DNA of 64,000 nt from Gammaproteobacteria bacterium (GTDB lineage Bacteria; Pseudomonadota; Gammaproteobacteria; JACKNK01): positions 1-64,000 of the forward strand of contig JACKNJ010000009.1 in the NCBI GenBank assembly GCA_024234895.1. The letters are read 5' to 3'. The position numbers were made by a program, and so were the translations under genes. The notes under the pieces are model-generated. The model was not told the DNA's origin and searched no databases. It was given only the letters and a program-made list of their open reading frames with translations. Positions 33,715 to 43,700 of this stretch are shown piece after piece (the first letter of the stretch is position 1; the number at the start of each line of letters is the position of its first letter).

Positions 33715-34443
33715 TCAGAGATTGGCCTGGAAGGTCGTGGTTCCGGCCGGAGTGGTGAAGGTGATGATCGGCGGCAACACCATGACCACGCAGGTACCGA
33801 GGCCGGTGGTAAAGAACTCGAGTTGACCGGCCACATCGAAGCCGATCGCCAGCGCGGGAGGAACCGTGTTGTCGGTCGGGACAGTCACGGCCAGCGGCAC
33901 CTCGAAGCGCAGCTGGTTTCCGGTCCGCTCGATGCCGGCGGTGCTCAGGGCGCTGGCGACCGTGGTGCCGGTGGCGTCGGTTGGCACGTCCAGACTCTGA
34001 CTGGTGCCGCTGCCGCCCGTGGCGCTGCCGGTCTCGAAATTGACGTTATTCAGGACCACACCGGTACCCGAGCCCGCACCACCGGTCTGGCACGGCTGGC
34101 CGGTGCCGGCGTTGGCCACGCCGCCGGTGACGTTGTGACTGCTGGCCACGGTGACCCGCATGGCGGTATAGCTGACACCGGGTTCGAGCGAATTGCCGGC
34201 GGCAATGGCACCGACGGTCGAGTTCGCACCGGCGCTGGCGGAGCCGACATCGAAAGTCGCGGTGCCGCTGAAGAACGGGTAATAGGTCCCGTCCGCGCGC
34301 TTGAATTCCACCGCGTTCAGGGTGATTTCGTATTGCGTCGGCGTCGCGGCGGTACCGCCGGCGGTGACCAGCGGACCGGCGGCAGCCAGGGTGGAAGCCC
34401 CTGCCAGGGCCGTGAATACGATCGGTCGCAGCATGTTTCTCAT
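33715..34443 (-). CDS. secreted protein encoded beside an inverse-autotransporter barrel
   Basis: 242 residues from the ATG at 34443 with a strong AGGGGGATG region upstream. A signal peptide (RNMLRPIVFTALAGASTLAAA) precedes a Gly/Thr/Ser/Val-rich beta-type domain (YEITLNAVEFKRADGTYYPFFSGTATFDVGS ... PALAIGFDVAGQLEFFTTG ... PPIITFTTPAGTTTFQANL). Two cysteines (GQPCQTGG and LGTCVV) may form a disulfide. I recognise no family. It begins 13 bases after the barrel gene and shares its transcription unit, so it may be the exported or displayed partner of that barrel. Confidence 0.75.
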   Translation of the reverse strand: MRNMLRPIVFTALAGASTLAAAGPLVTAGGTAATPTQYEITLNAVEFKRADGTYYPFFSGTATFDVGSASAGANSTVGAIAAGNSLEPGVSYTAMRVTVASSHNVTGGVANAGTGQPCQTGGAGSGTGVVLNNVNFETGSATGGSGTSQSLDVPTDATGTTVASALSTAGIERTGNQLRFEVPLAVTVPTDNTVPPALAIGFDVAGQLEFFTTGLGTCVVMVLPPIITFTTPAGTTTFQANL

Positions 34444-34456
34444 GTGTTCATCCCCC

Positions 34457-35374
34457 TCAGTTACGCCGACCGATGGTGATGCCGGCACCACCCGTGGTCT
34501 TCTTCTCGATGACGATGTCGTGATGACGGCGCACCTTGTCCAGCGTGTGCTTGGTCAGATCACGCGCCTGGAACGCCGTGCGGCTGGCCCCGGTTCCCGT
34601 TGCCGTCCACTCGGTGCCCTGGGGCTTGTCGAACGCCCATGAAAGGGTCAGGAATGCCTGTGCGTTGTCGGTGTTGTCATCGGTCGCGCCCACGGTCACG
34701 TCCAGGTTGTCGGTGACGCTGGCGCGAATGCCCAGCGTGTTGCCCTGGATGTTGGTCGCGGTGCTGCGATCCCATTCATAGGTCTTCCACGAAACACGCG
34801 CCCAAGGCAGGTAAGGCACCGGCGCTTCGAGGCTGAAATCCCAGCCGTCGAGCGCGGCCTCGGTGTCGCTGATCGCGCCGTTGACGCGCACCGTCTTCAC
34901 GCCACTCTGCGCGTCGTACCAATTGGTACGCACATCGACGTACCTCCCCAGCGCTTCGAGCCCCAGACCGTAGCGGTAATGGGATTCGTCCAGACTGGTG
35001 TCATACCAGGCATTGGCGCCCAGCAGCCAGGAGTGATCGGCGAGCAGATGACGATAGCCGGTACCGAGATTCACGGTCTGGTCGTCATCCGAGTGCGCGA
35101 TCCGGGCCTGCACGAACCAGGTATGGGTGAGTCCTTCCGACTGGTAGATCGGCTGGATGGTCTCGATGGACCAGCTCGGCTTGTTGTCCTGCTGGATGTC
35201 GACACTGATGTCGGTGCGGGAAAGCCAGCCGGCCTCCCCGCTGTCGATGGCGGCCTTGGCCTCGGCGGCGGCGCCCTGCAACAGGGTGCTGATCGCCTGG
35301 TCGGCCTGTTCATCGGTGTGCGCGGGCATGGCCACGAGCGCACCGACGGCGAGTGCGAGCAATTGACGTTGCAT
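34457..35374 (-). CDS. stand-alone inverse-autotransporter (intimin/invasin-type) beta-barrel
   Basis: 305 residues with a signal peptide (QRQLLALAVGALVAMPAHT), a short helical segment (QAISTLLQGAAAEAKAAI) and then a repeated beta-strand domain: YQSEGLTHTWFVQARIAHSDDDQTVNLGTGYRHLLADHSWLLGANAWYDTSL..., ending with amphipathic strands and a basic tail (HHDIVIEKKTTGGAGITIGRRN). This is the inverse-autotransporter barrel of intimins and invasins. Normally a passenger of Ig-like domains follows on the same chain, but here the chain ends after the barrel. The next gene, 13 bases on, encodes a secreted protein. Confidence 0.82.
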   Translation of the reverse strand: MQRQLLALAVGALVAMPAHTDEQADQAISTLLQGAAAEAKAAIDSGEAGWLSRTDISVDIQQDNKPSWSIETIQPIYQSEGLTHTWFVQARIAHSDDDQTVNLGTGYRHLLADHSWLLGANAWYDTSLDESHYRYGLGLEALGRYVDVRTNWYDAQSGVKTVRVNGAISDTEAALDGWDFSLEAPVPYLPWARVSWKTYEWDRSTATNIQGNTLGIRASVTDNLDVTVGATDDNTDNAQAFLTLSWAFDKPQGTEWTATGTGASRTAFQARDLTKHTLDKVRRHHDIVIEKKTTGGAGITIGRRN

Positions 35375-35600
35375 ATCGTCCCCTCGGAAAAAGTTCGGCG
35401 AGCTGGCTTGGCGGTCCGCGCCAACTTGCCGGATTCACGTGGCTAAATGCGCATTCTAGCAGTCGTGCAATGCCTGCTCAACATCCGTTCCGGATGCTCT
35501 TGAGTTATGTCATCCGCGAAGGAAGTCCCGGTTGAATCACCGGTCGTCTTCCTGCTCCCTCCAAGCGTCGACAAGACCCAGCCCAGGGCGAAGCCCCACT

Positions 35601-35710
35601 GTAGGAGCGGGCTTGCCCGCGAACCGGTGGTTGGCTTCGGCTCCGCTCAGCCAACGGCAGATATCCGCGCTGGCTGAGCGGAGCCGAAGCCCGGGCAAGC
35701 CCGCTCCTGC
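35601..35710. repeat. composite inverted repeat (family C nested in a GTAGGAGCGGGCTTGCCC frame)
   Basis: Outer arms 35601-35619 (GTAGGAGCGGGCTTGCCCG) and 35692-35710. Inner arms 35631-35652 (TTGGCTTCGGCTCCGCTCAG...) and 35671-35690. The rest of the 484-base gap (35375-35858) between barrel and SelO genes shows nothing I can name. Confidence 0.85.
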
Positions 35711-35858
35711 AACGAGGGCCGCATCCGACGCGCCGGTTGCGCGTGATTCAGTCTTAATCGCCCCGCAGCTCGCTCGCATTCCCCAACGACCGAGTGTCTG
35801 AATAGCGGTGTTTCCGGGCTAGTTTGCGACCGACACCCCGACCACCGCGACCGCTGCC

Positions 35859-37376
35859 ATGACCGCCACCATTCCCCACCCAGACGCGCCCCCTGTATCC
35901 ACCTCATTCGAGGCGTTAACGACAGACAACGCCTACGCGCGCCTGGCGGACGACTGCTTCACCCGCGTCGCACCCACGCCGCTGGAAGGCGATCACCGTC
36001 TGGTCGCGATCAGTCCCGACACCGCCAGCCTGCTGGACCTCCCTCCCGGCGAAGAACTCAACCAGGACCTCACCCAACTGCTCGCCGGCAATCTGCCCTT
36101 CCCCGGCGGCGAAGCGCTGGCGATGGCCTACGCCGGCCATCAGTTCGGCCACTACGTGCCGCAACTGGGGGATGGCCGCGCGATCCTGCTCGGCCAGGTC
36201 CGCACCGACGAAGGGCTCTGGGACCTGCACCTCAAAGGCGCGGGCATCACACCCTACTCGCGTGCCGGCGACGGGCGCGCCGTGCTGCGTTCCAGCATCC
36301 GCGAATTCCTGTGTTCCGAAGCCATGGCCGGGCTCGGTATCCCGACCACCCGCGCGCTGGCCCTGCTCGCCTCCACCGAGGAGGTCTACCGCGAGCGCAT
36401 CGAACCCGGCGCGACCGTGCTGCGGGTCGCGCCGTCGCACATCCGCTTCGGCCACTTCGAATACTTCTACTATCGCAACGAGCACCATCATCTCGCGCCA
36501 CTGGCCGACTACCTGATCGACCACCACCTGCCGCATCTGCGCGAGTTCGAGGAACCGTATCTCGCCCTGCTCGACCACGCGATCCAGCGGACCGCCGAGC
36601 TGATCGCCGCGTGGCAGGCGGTCGGCTTCTGTCACGGCGTCATGAACACCGACAACATGTCTGTGCTCGGCCACACGCTGGATTACGGCCCGTTCGGCTT
36701 CCTCGACACCTACGACGCCCATCACATCTGCAACCACTCCGATCATCACGGCCGCTACGCCTACGACCAGCAGCCCTACATCGCGCACTGGAACCTGAGC
36801 TGCCTCGCCCAGGCCATGCTGCCGATCCTCGATCCCGACCCGGAGACGGCGGCAGTCAAGGCGACCGGCTACCTCGACACCTTCCCCTCGCGTTACGACG
36901 CGGCCTATCTGGCGCGGATGCGCGCCAAGCTCGGTCTCACCGTGCACGGCCGCGACGACCGCCAACTCGTCGATGAACTGTTCGCCGCAATGCAGGGCAA
37001 CAGCGTCGATTTCACGATCTTCTTCCGCACCCTCGCCGGGTTCGATCCGGACGGCGCCAACACCGCGCTGCGCGACCAGTTCATCAACCCGAAAGCCTTC
37101 GACGCCTGGGCCGTGAAATACGCCGCCCGCCTGCAAGCCGAACGCTCCGACCCGGTCGCCCGCAGAGCCGCGATGCACGCCGCCAACCCGAAATACGTGC
37201 TCCGCAACCACCTCGCCGAAGTCGCCATCAAGCAGAGCGAGGCCGGCGACGACAGCGAGGTGAACAAGCTGCTCGCGATCCTCTCCCGCCCCTACGACGA
37301 GCAGCCCGACCACGCCACCTACGCGGACTATCCGCCAGCCTGGGCGAGCCAGCTCGAAGTCAGTTGTTCGTCCTGA
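35859..37376 (+). CDS. selO: protein adenylyltransferase SelO
   Basis: 505 residues with the YdiU/SelO pseudokinase features: AMAYAGHQFGHYVPQLGDGRAILLGQV, DLHLKGAGITPYSRAGDGRAVLRSSIREFL, and the inverted catalytic region GFCHGVMNTDNMSVLGHTLDYGPFGFLD. SelO transfers AMP from ATP to Ser/Thr/Tyr of target proteins, partly to protect against oxidative stress. The C-terminus is SCSS, with Cys503 where the human protein carries selenocysteine. Glutaredoxin and glutathione-related genes are elsewhere in the window, but there is no direct operon link. Confidence 0.94.
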   Translation: MTATIPHPDAPPVSTSFEALTTDNAYARLADDCFTRVAPTPLEGDHRLVAISPDTASLLDLPPGEELNQDLTQLLAGNLPFPGGEALAMAYAGHQFGHYVPQLGDGRAILLGQVRTDEGLWDLHLKGAGITPYSRAGDGRAVLRSSIREFLCSEAMAGLGIPTTRALALLASTEEVYRERIEPGATVLRVAPSHIRFGHFEYFYYRNEHHHLAPLADYLIDHHLPHLREFEEPYLALLDHAIQRTAELIAAWQAVGFCHGVMNTDNMSVLGHTLDYGPFGFLDTYDAHHICNHSDHHGRYAYDQQPYIAHWNLSCLAQAMLPILDPDPETAAVKATGYLDTFPSRYDAAYLARMRAKLGLTVHGRDDRQLVDELFAAMQGNSVDFTIFFRTLAGFDPDGANTALRDQFINPKAFDAWAVKYAARLQAERSDPVARRAAMHAANPKYVLRNHLAEVAIKQSEAGDDSEVNKLLAILSRPYDEQPDHATYADYPPAWASQLEVSCSS

Positions 37377-37377
37377 A

Positions 37378-37947
37378 TCAGATCAGTTCAATGTTGTCGC
37401 GCAGGAAGCCCACCACACCGGTGAGTTCCTGCCGCCGCAGGATGTCGAGGAATTCTTCGGCCGTCTTGGGCGGATTGCGCAGGGCGGCTCGCTGTTCGCG
37501 GGCGACGCGGATGACGACCGTCGGATCGAGATCGGCAAGGTCCAGCACGAAATCGTCCGGATGGATCGGGAAAATGTCGAACTCATCGAGCACGTCGCGC
37601 GGAAAGTCTTTGAGGTTGCGGGTGACGATGGCCAACGCCCCGGATCGAATTGCCGCCGCCAGGACATGCCGGTCATCGGGGTCGGGCAACGCGAGATCAT
37701 CGATCAAATGGCCGTAGCCGCTGACCAGGCAGTCCGGGACGGCGACATTCATCAGATCGACCGTCTTGGCCAGGCGTTCGGCACCGAGTCCCGGTCGATC
37801 CCGAAGCAGGGCCGCCACCCATTCCCCATGAATCTGTTCGGTCCAGCGCGCGCCGAAGCGCCCACTGGCGGCGAGGCGAATCAACAAGTCGCGCAGCGGC
37901 GCGGGATAGAACACGCAGGCGTCGTAGACGACGGTGAAACCACTCAT
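37378..37947 (-). CDS. PIN-domain nuclease, probable toxin
   Basis: 189 residues. A PIN-type acidic centre is visible: D9 in VVYDACVFYP, E42, the LPDPDDRHVLAAAI cluster (D89-D92) and the closing TRNLKDFP segment (D114). The long C-terminal extension (about 125-189, LDLADLDPTVVIRVAREQRAALRNPPKTAEEFLDILRR) is found in a subgroup of PIN toxins encoded with excisionase-like antitoxins. It begins 22 bases after the antitoxin stop and ends one base from the convergent selO stop. The likely activity is Mg2+-dependent RNA cleavage. Confidence 0.85.
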   Translation of the reverse strand: MSGFTVVYDACVFYPAPLRDLLIRLAASGRFGARWTEQIHGEWVAALLRDRPGLGAERLAKTVDLMNVAVPDCLVSGYGHLIDDLALPDPDDRHVLAAAIRSGALAIVTRNLKDFPRDVLDEFDIFPIHPDDFVLDLADLDPTVVIRVAREQRAALRNPPKTAEEFLDILRRQELTGVVGFLRDNIELI

Positions 37948-37969
37948 CCCTGAATCGCTTCGGTAAGGC

Positions 37970-38425
37970 TCAGTAACCGAGCCCCAATTCCTGGGCTTCG
38001 GCGGTCAATTCCGCCAGCGCCTTGGCCGAGGTCTCGGCCTGCCGCTCTTTGTAAGCCACGACATCTTCGTAATACAGCCGGCGGTGGCGCCCAACCTTGT
38101 GGAAGGGAATGGCACCCGACTCCACGAGTTTCACCAGATGGGGGCGGGAGACATTGAGCATGTCCGCCGCCGCCTGCGTGGTCAGCTCGGCATCGATCGG
38201 CACCAAGGACACGGCCTTGCCTTGCGACATCAACGTCAGGATGTCGACCAGCATATGAATCGCAGAGACCGGCACGGTTACATCGAAATCACCGTCGATC
38301 AGCCGCAGGTGAGCGGCGTCGCCATCGCCGATCGCGACGGCCAGCCGCCGGCTGCTCTGCGCGGCCAACTCGACCTCGTCCTCGGACGGCAGACGAATGG
38401 TGGAATTTGAGTAGGTTCGGCTCAT
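37970..38425 (-). CDS. excisionase/MerR-type HTH antitoxin of the PIN pair
   Basis: 151 residues from the ATG at 38425, which has a perfect GGAGGT eight bases upstream. An N-terminal region (RTYSNSTIRLPSEDEVELAAQSSRRLA) precedes a C-terminal excisionase-type helix-turn-helix: LTTQAAADMLNVSRPHLVKLVESGAIPFHKVGRHRRLYYEDVVAYKE. Genes of this form encode the DNA-binding antitoxin of PIN-domain modules and probably autoregulate their promoter. The upstream gap ends in a family B palindrome (38538-38610). Confidence 0.84.
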   Translation of the reverse strand: MSRTYSNSTIRLPSEDEVELAAQSSRRLAVAIGDGDAAHLRLIDGDFDVTVPVSAIHMLVDILTLMSQGKAVSLVPIDAELTTQAAADMLNVSRPHLVKLVESGAIPFHKVGRHRRLYYEDVVAYKERQAETSAKALAELTAEAQELGLGY

Positions 38426-38537
38426 CGAAGGCACCTCCGTGCGTGGCGCGAGACACCCATTGGGTATCGGCAATCGTAGCCAATAAACGAAATAGTCGAA
38501 ACAACACCCTGCACTACGCCGGCGCCGCCGGAATATC

Positions 38538-38610
38538 GTAGGAGCGGCTTCAGCCGCGATCGGCGCCAGGGATGAGAGCGGGCGCCGATCGCGGCTGAAG
38601 CCGCTCCTAC
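38538..38610. repeat. REP-like inverted repeat, family B
   Basis: Arms GTAGGAGCGGCTTCAGCCGC... from 38538 and the complement ending ...CCGCTCCTAC at 38610. It lies between the divergent antitoxin and NB-ARC genes. Confidence 0.93.
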
Positions 38611-38710
38611 AGGGGGGGCTGCGCACCCTCGCAACCCATTACACGGGACCGTAATGGCGCTAGGCTCCTGGCGGCACACTCGTCAACGGAATTCAGATCC
38701 CGGAACCCCG

Positions 38711-40594
38711 ATGGAAAACCTGCCGATTTGGGCCGCCGCCATTGTCGTCGTCGTTGGGGTCATCGCCCTGGCGTGGTTCCTGCGACGCTGGTCGCGCGGC
38801 AGCCGCATGAAGGCGCTGGAACTCGGCGTTCCCGGTTTCGTGAAGACGGTGTTCGAGATGGACAAGCCCGCCACGATCGCGCCCCCGCCGCCCGTCCGGC
38901 GCAGCGGCGATTACGTGCATCGCGGCGCGATCGAAGACCGCCTGCTGGCCACGTTGCAGCGCGGCAACCACGCCGCGATCGTCGGCGTCAGCGGCATGGG
39001 TGGCGTCGGCAAGTCCGCGCTCGCCCGCTACCTGCAGGAACAATGGGAGCAGCAACAACCCGGCAGCACCTTGTGGGTCACGCTGTCCGAACGGCCCGTC
39101 GAGAGCGTGCAGCAAGACCTCGCGGTCGGCATCGGCGTGGAATTCCCCGCCAACGCGCAGAGCGCCGAGGCCCGCCACGGCATCCTCGTCGGCGCCTGGC
39201 CGCAACGCATCACCCTGGTGGTGCTCGATGACATTCGCCGCGTGCTCATCCCCGAGCTGCGCCACCTGTTGCCGCCCTGCGCGGTGTTGCTGACCTCGCG
39301 CCAGCAGCAGCTCGGGCCGCGCGTGCCGAGTGTCGAACCCCTGGACTGCATGAACGACGCCGAGGCCCTGGCGTCGCTGCGTGGCGAGGCCCAAGGTGAC
39401 GCCCGGGTCGCCGCTGCGGTGGATGCCGACCCCGACGCCGCACAACGCCTGATCGTGGCCTGCGCGCATCACCCGCTCGCGTTGCGCCTGGCCCGGGCCC
39501 GACTTGCGGCGCACCTGCGTACCGGCACCCTGACCCTGCCCGGGTTTCTGGACCAGCTCCACCGCCGCCTCGACCAACTCGCCACCGGCGACGACGCGGA
39601 ACAGAACCTGCGCAGCAATTTCGACCTCAGCCTCGCCGAACTCGACCCCGACACCCAGCGCGCCTTCCAGATGCTGGCGATCTTCGCCCCCACCGGCTTC
39701 GGCACGGACGGCGCGGCGGCGCTGTGGGGCGTGGACGACACCGACGCGCGCGTGCGCGTGCAGCGACTGACGGACGCCTCTCTGGTCGAAGCGCTCCCGG
39801 ACGGGCGCCATCGCCTGCACGACCTGCTGCACGAGTTCGCCCTCGACCGCCTGCGCGCGGGCCCCGAAGCGGACACCGCCTACCGACGCCTGGTCGATTT
39901 TCTCGTCGACCTGTTCGACAGCCGGCACCTGTTGCGCGCCGATGACCGGACAATCTGTCTCGCCGAGATGCCCAACCTCTACCACGCCTGGTCGCTCGCC
40001 ACCGAACGCGGCGCCGGTAACGACCTGGCGCGTCTGACCACAGCGTCAGGTAACTGGATGGCGACCGTCGAGCGGCCTTATCCGGTGTGGGAGGCCCACC
40101 TGGGCGAGGCATTGCGCCTTCGCATCCACGACCCTGGGATCGGTGCCAACGCCGCCCTGCATAGCTACCAGGACGCCCTCCAGCTCTACCGCGACGTCGG
40201 CGATCGCCTCGGCGAGGCCAACACCCTCCGGGCCATCGGCGACCTCCAGCAGTTCCGCGACGATCGCGACGCCGCCCTGCATAGCTACCAGGACGCCCTC
40301 CAGCTCTTCCGCGACGTCGGCGATCGCCTCGGCGAGGCCAACGTTCGTCTGGAACTGGCACGGATGGGTACCGACATCGAGTCGGCCCGCGGCCATTACC
40401 AGGCGGCCTTGGCGAGCTATCGGGCCATCGACGATCGCTACAGCCTCGCGCGGGGCCTGGCCTTTGCCGGCCAGATCGAGTGTGAAATCGGCGACCGGGC
40501 CCTGGCGCGCACCTTGCTGGATGAGGCCGTGGCCTTGTTCCGCGAAATCGGTCTGGCGGACGCGGCGGATCAGGTGGATGGCTGGTGCCGCTGA
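38711..40594 (+). CDS. membrane-anchored NB-ARC ATPase with TPR repeats
   Basis: 627 residues from the ATG at 38711 (GGAA six bases upstream). One N-terminal helix (about 6-24) followed by RRWSRGSR gives an N-out anchor. The NB-ARC module shows P-loop GMGGVGKS (95-102), Walker B LVVLDDI (169-175), sensor LLTSR (193-197), a GLPL-like HHPLALRLA and a winged-helix region with RLHDLLHEFALDRL. TPR repeats begin near 480. Two of them, each 40 residues, are nearly identical at DNA level. STAND proteins of this type act as signal-triggered switches, often in defence or regulated cell death. No effector enzyme domain is seen. The ligand is unknown. Confidence 0.88.
   Translation: MENLPIWAAAIVVVVGVIALAWFLRRWSRGSRMKALELGVPGFVKTVFEMDKPATIAPPPPVRRSGDYVHRGAIEDRLLATLQRGNHAAIVGVSGMGGVGKSALARYLQEQWEQQQPGSTLWVTLSERPVESVQQDLAVGIGVEFPANAQSAEARHGILVGAWPQRITLVVLDDIRRVLIPELRHLLPPCAVLLTSRQQQLGPRVPSVEPLDCMNDAEALASLRGEAQGDARVAAAVDADPDAAQRLIVACAHHPLALRLARARLAAHLRTGTLTLPGFLDQLHRRLDQLATGDDAEQNLRSNFDLSLAELDPDTQRAFQMLAIFAPTGFGTDGAAALWGVDDTDARVRVQRLTDASLVEALPDGRHRLHDLLHEFALDRLRAGPEADTAYRRLVDFLVDLFDSRHLLRADDRTICLAEMPNLYHAWSLATERGAGNDLARLTTASGNWMATVERPYPVWEAHLGEALRLRIHDPGIGANAALHSYQDALQLYRDVGDRLGEANTLRAIGDLQQFRDDRDAALHSYQDALQLFRDVGDRLGEANVRLELARMGTDIESARGHYQAALASYRAIDDRYSLARGLAFAGQIECEIGDRALARTLLDEAVALFREIGLADAADQVDGWCR
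40149..40342 (+). repeat. 120-base tandem repeat encoding TPR units
   Basis: 40149-40222 and 40269-40342 match at 73 of 74 bases (only 40188/40308 differ), with period exactly 120 bases. The unit encodes ALHSYQDALQLYRDVGDRL. Near identity implies a recent duplication or ongoing copy-number change. Confidence 0.95.
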
Positions 40595-40646
40595 GCGCGG
40601 GAGCACCCATGCCTGGGAGGCGCGTTATCCGGAGGTCGGGATGTGC

Positions 40647-40719
40647 GTAGGAGCGGCTTCAGCCGCGATCGGCGGCGGGGATGATCGCTGAAGCTGATCG
40701 CGGCTGAAGCCGCTCCTAC
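40647..40719. repeat. REP-like inverted repeat, family B
   Basis: Left arm from 40647 (GTAGGAGCGGCTTCAGCCGC...) pairs with the right arm ending at 40719. The right arm has a partial internal repeat (GATCGCTGAAGCTGATCGCGG). It lies between the NB-ARC and lhr genes. Confidence 0.9.
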
Positions 40720-40754
40720 ACGATGCGGCGGGCGAGACGCGTTAGAGTCTGCCC

Positions 40755-43700
40755 ATGACCTTCCACCCCGCCGTCAGCACCTGGTTTGAACGCCGCTTCG
40801 GGCAAGCGACCGAGGCGCAGGCGCGGGCGTGGCCGAGCATCGCGGCGGGGCGGCATACGCTGGTGGCGGCGCCGACCGGGTCGGGCAAGACGCTGGCGGC
40901 GTTCCTGGCGGCGATCGATGAGCTGGTCAGGGAGTCGATCGCGGCACCGCTGCCGGATGCGGTGGCGGTGTTGTACGTCTCGCCGCTGAAGGCGCTGTCC
41001 AACGACATCCGCAACAACCTGGAAGGGCCGCTGGCGGAGATCGCCGAGGAACTGGCGGCGCAGGGGCAGTTGTACGGCCACGGCGGCAATCACGACATCC
41101 GCATCGCGGTGCGCACGGGCGACACGCCCTCTTCCGAGCGCGAGCGCATGCGTCGCCAGCCGCCGCACATCCTGGTGACCACGCCGGAGTCGCTGTACAT
41201 CCTGCTGACCAGCGAGTCGGGGCGGAACATGCTGCGCACGGTGCGCACGCTGATTGTCGACGAGATCCACGCGCTCGCGCCGAACAAGCGCGGCGCGCAT
41301 CTCTCCCTCTCGATCGAACGCCTGGCGGCGCTGGTCGAACGGCCGTTCACCCGAGTCGGGCTGTCGGCGACGCAGAAGCCGATCGAGGCGGTGGCGCGCT
41401 TCCTGGTCGGCAACATCGATATTGATGGTGACGAGGCCTGCGAGATCATCGACGGCGGCCACAGCCGCGCGCGCGATCTGGCGCTGGAATTGCCGTCCTC
41501 GCCGCTGGAGGCGGTGATGTCCGCCGAGGTGTGGACGGAGCTCTACGACAAGCTCGCCAAATTCACCGAGGACCACCGCACCACGCTGGTGTTCGTGAAC
41601 ACGCGGCGTTACGCCGAGCGGGTCGCGCGGCATTTGTCCGAACGCCTCGGCGAGGACGCGGTCGCGGCGCACCACGGTTCGCTGTCGCGCGAACATCGGC
41701 TGGATGCGGAGCAACGCCTCAAGTCCGGTCGATTGCGCATCATGGTCGCGACCGCGTCGCTGGAGTTAGGGATAGACATCGGCGACGTGGAACTGGTCTG
41801 CCAGCTCGGTTCACCCAAAGCCATTGCGGCCTTCCTGCAACGTGTCGGGCGTTCCGGGCACGCGGTCACCGGCACGCCGAAGGGGCGGCTGTTCCCGCTG
41901 TCGCGCGACGATCTGGTCGAGTGTGCGGCGCTGCTCGCGGCGGTTGAACGCGGCGAACTGGACCACCTCGAAATCCCGGACGCGCCGCTGGACGTGCTCG
42001 CGCAGCAGATCGTCGCCGAGGTCGCCGCCACGGAGTGGGGCGAGACCGAATTGTTCGAGACCTACCGCCGCGCCTGGCCGTACCACGCGCTCAGCCGCGC
42101 GCAATACGACGCCATCGTGCAGATGCTCGCCGAGGGCTTCTCGACCCGGCGGGGACGGCGCAGCGCCTGGCTGCATCACGACGGCGTGAACCACCGCCTG
42201 CGCGCCCGCAAGGGTGCCCGCCTGACCGCGATCACCAACGGCGGCGCGATCCCCGACCTGTTCGATTACGACGTGCGCCTGCTGCCGGAGAATCTGTTCG
42301 TCGGCACCCTGAACGAAGACTTCGCCTTCGAGTCGCTGCCCGGCGACATCTTCCAGCTCGGCAACACCAGCTACCGCATCGAGCGCGTGCAGATGGGCAC
42401 GGTGTTCGTGCAGGACGCGCACGGCCAGCCGCCCAACATCCCGTTCTGGTTCGGTGAGGCGCCGGGGCGTTCGGATGAACTCTCGCAGGCGGTGTCGCGG
42501 CTGCGCGCCGAGGCCGACCGGCTGCTGGCCAAATCCGATGCCGGCGCCTATCCGCTGGCCTTGATCCACGCCTGGCAGCAATGGCTGCCCGAGGCCGCCG
42601 CCCGCCAGCTCGCCGAATATCTGGCCTCGGCGCGCGCCTCGCTGGGCGTGCTGCCGACCCAGGACACCCTGGTGCTGGAACGCTTCTTCGACGAGGCCGG
42701 CGACATGCATCTGGTCGTGCATTCGCCGTTCGGTTCGCGCATGAACCGCGCCTGGGGCCTGGCCCTGCGCAAGCGCTTCTGCCGCAGCTTCAACTTCGAA
42801 CTCCAGGCCGCCGCGCTGGAAGACACCATCGTGCTGAGCCTGTCCTCGACGCACAGCTTCGAGCTCGAAGAGGTGTCGCGTTACCTGAACGCGCAGTCGG
42901 TGCGCGCTCTGCTGATCCAGGCCATGTTCGACGCGCCGATGTTCGAATCGCGCTGGCGCTGGAACGCCACCAACGCGCTGGCGGTCCGCCGCTTCCGCAA
43001 CGGCAAGCGCGTGCCGCCGCAGTTGCAGCGCATGGACGCCGAGGACCTGGTCGCGGTCGCCTTCCCGGATCAGCTCGCCTGTCTGGAGAACATCCAGGGC
43101 GACCGCGAGATCCCCGATCATCCGCTGGTGCGCCAGACCATCGCCGACTGCCTGCACGAGGCGATGGACATCGAGGCCCTGGAGTCCTTCCTGACGCGGC
43201 TGGAGAACGGCTCGATCACGGTGGTCGCGCGCGACCTGCCGGAGCCGTCGATGCTCGCGCGCGAGGTGTTGACCGCGCGGCCTTATGCCTTTCTCGACAA
43301 CGCCCCGGCGGAGGAACGCCGCACGCAGATGGTCAACGCGCGGCGCTTCGTCGACCCGGCCTCGGCGGCGGAGGTCGCCGAGCTGGACCCGGCGGCGATC
43401 ACCCGCGTGCAGGAAGAGGCCTGGCCCGAGCCGCGTGACGCGGACGAATTGCACGACGCGCTGATGTTGAGCGGGGGGCTGCGCCCGCAGGCGGCGTGGT
43501 CGGTTTGGTACGCGGCGTTAAAGGCGGACGGGCGGGCGTCCGAACTCGGCCCGTTGTGGGTAGCAACCGAACGCCGCGCGCAGATCGAAGCGGCCTATGC
43601 CGGCGACGGCGACGCGCTGCGTGAGCTGGTGCGCGGGCACCTCGAAATCAGCGGGCCGATCACCGCGCCGGAGCTGGCCGAACGGCTGGCGATTCCGGTC

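Noticed and set aside
38422..38679. Short open frames containing GAASAAIGA / SRLKPLL peptides in several gaps
   Set aside because: They are translations of the family B palindrome, not genes. Only the copy inside lhr is part of a supported protein.
40149..40342. CRISPR-like or minisatellite array
   Set aside because: Only two 120-base units, in frame within a TPR protein, with no spacers.
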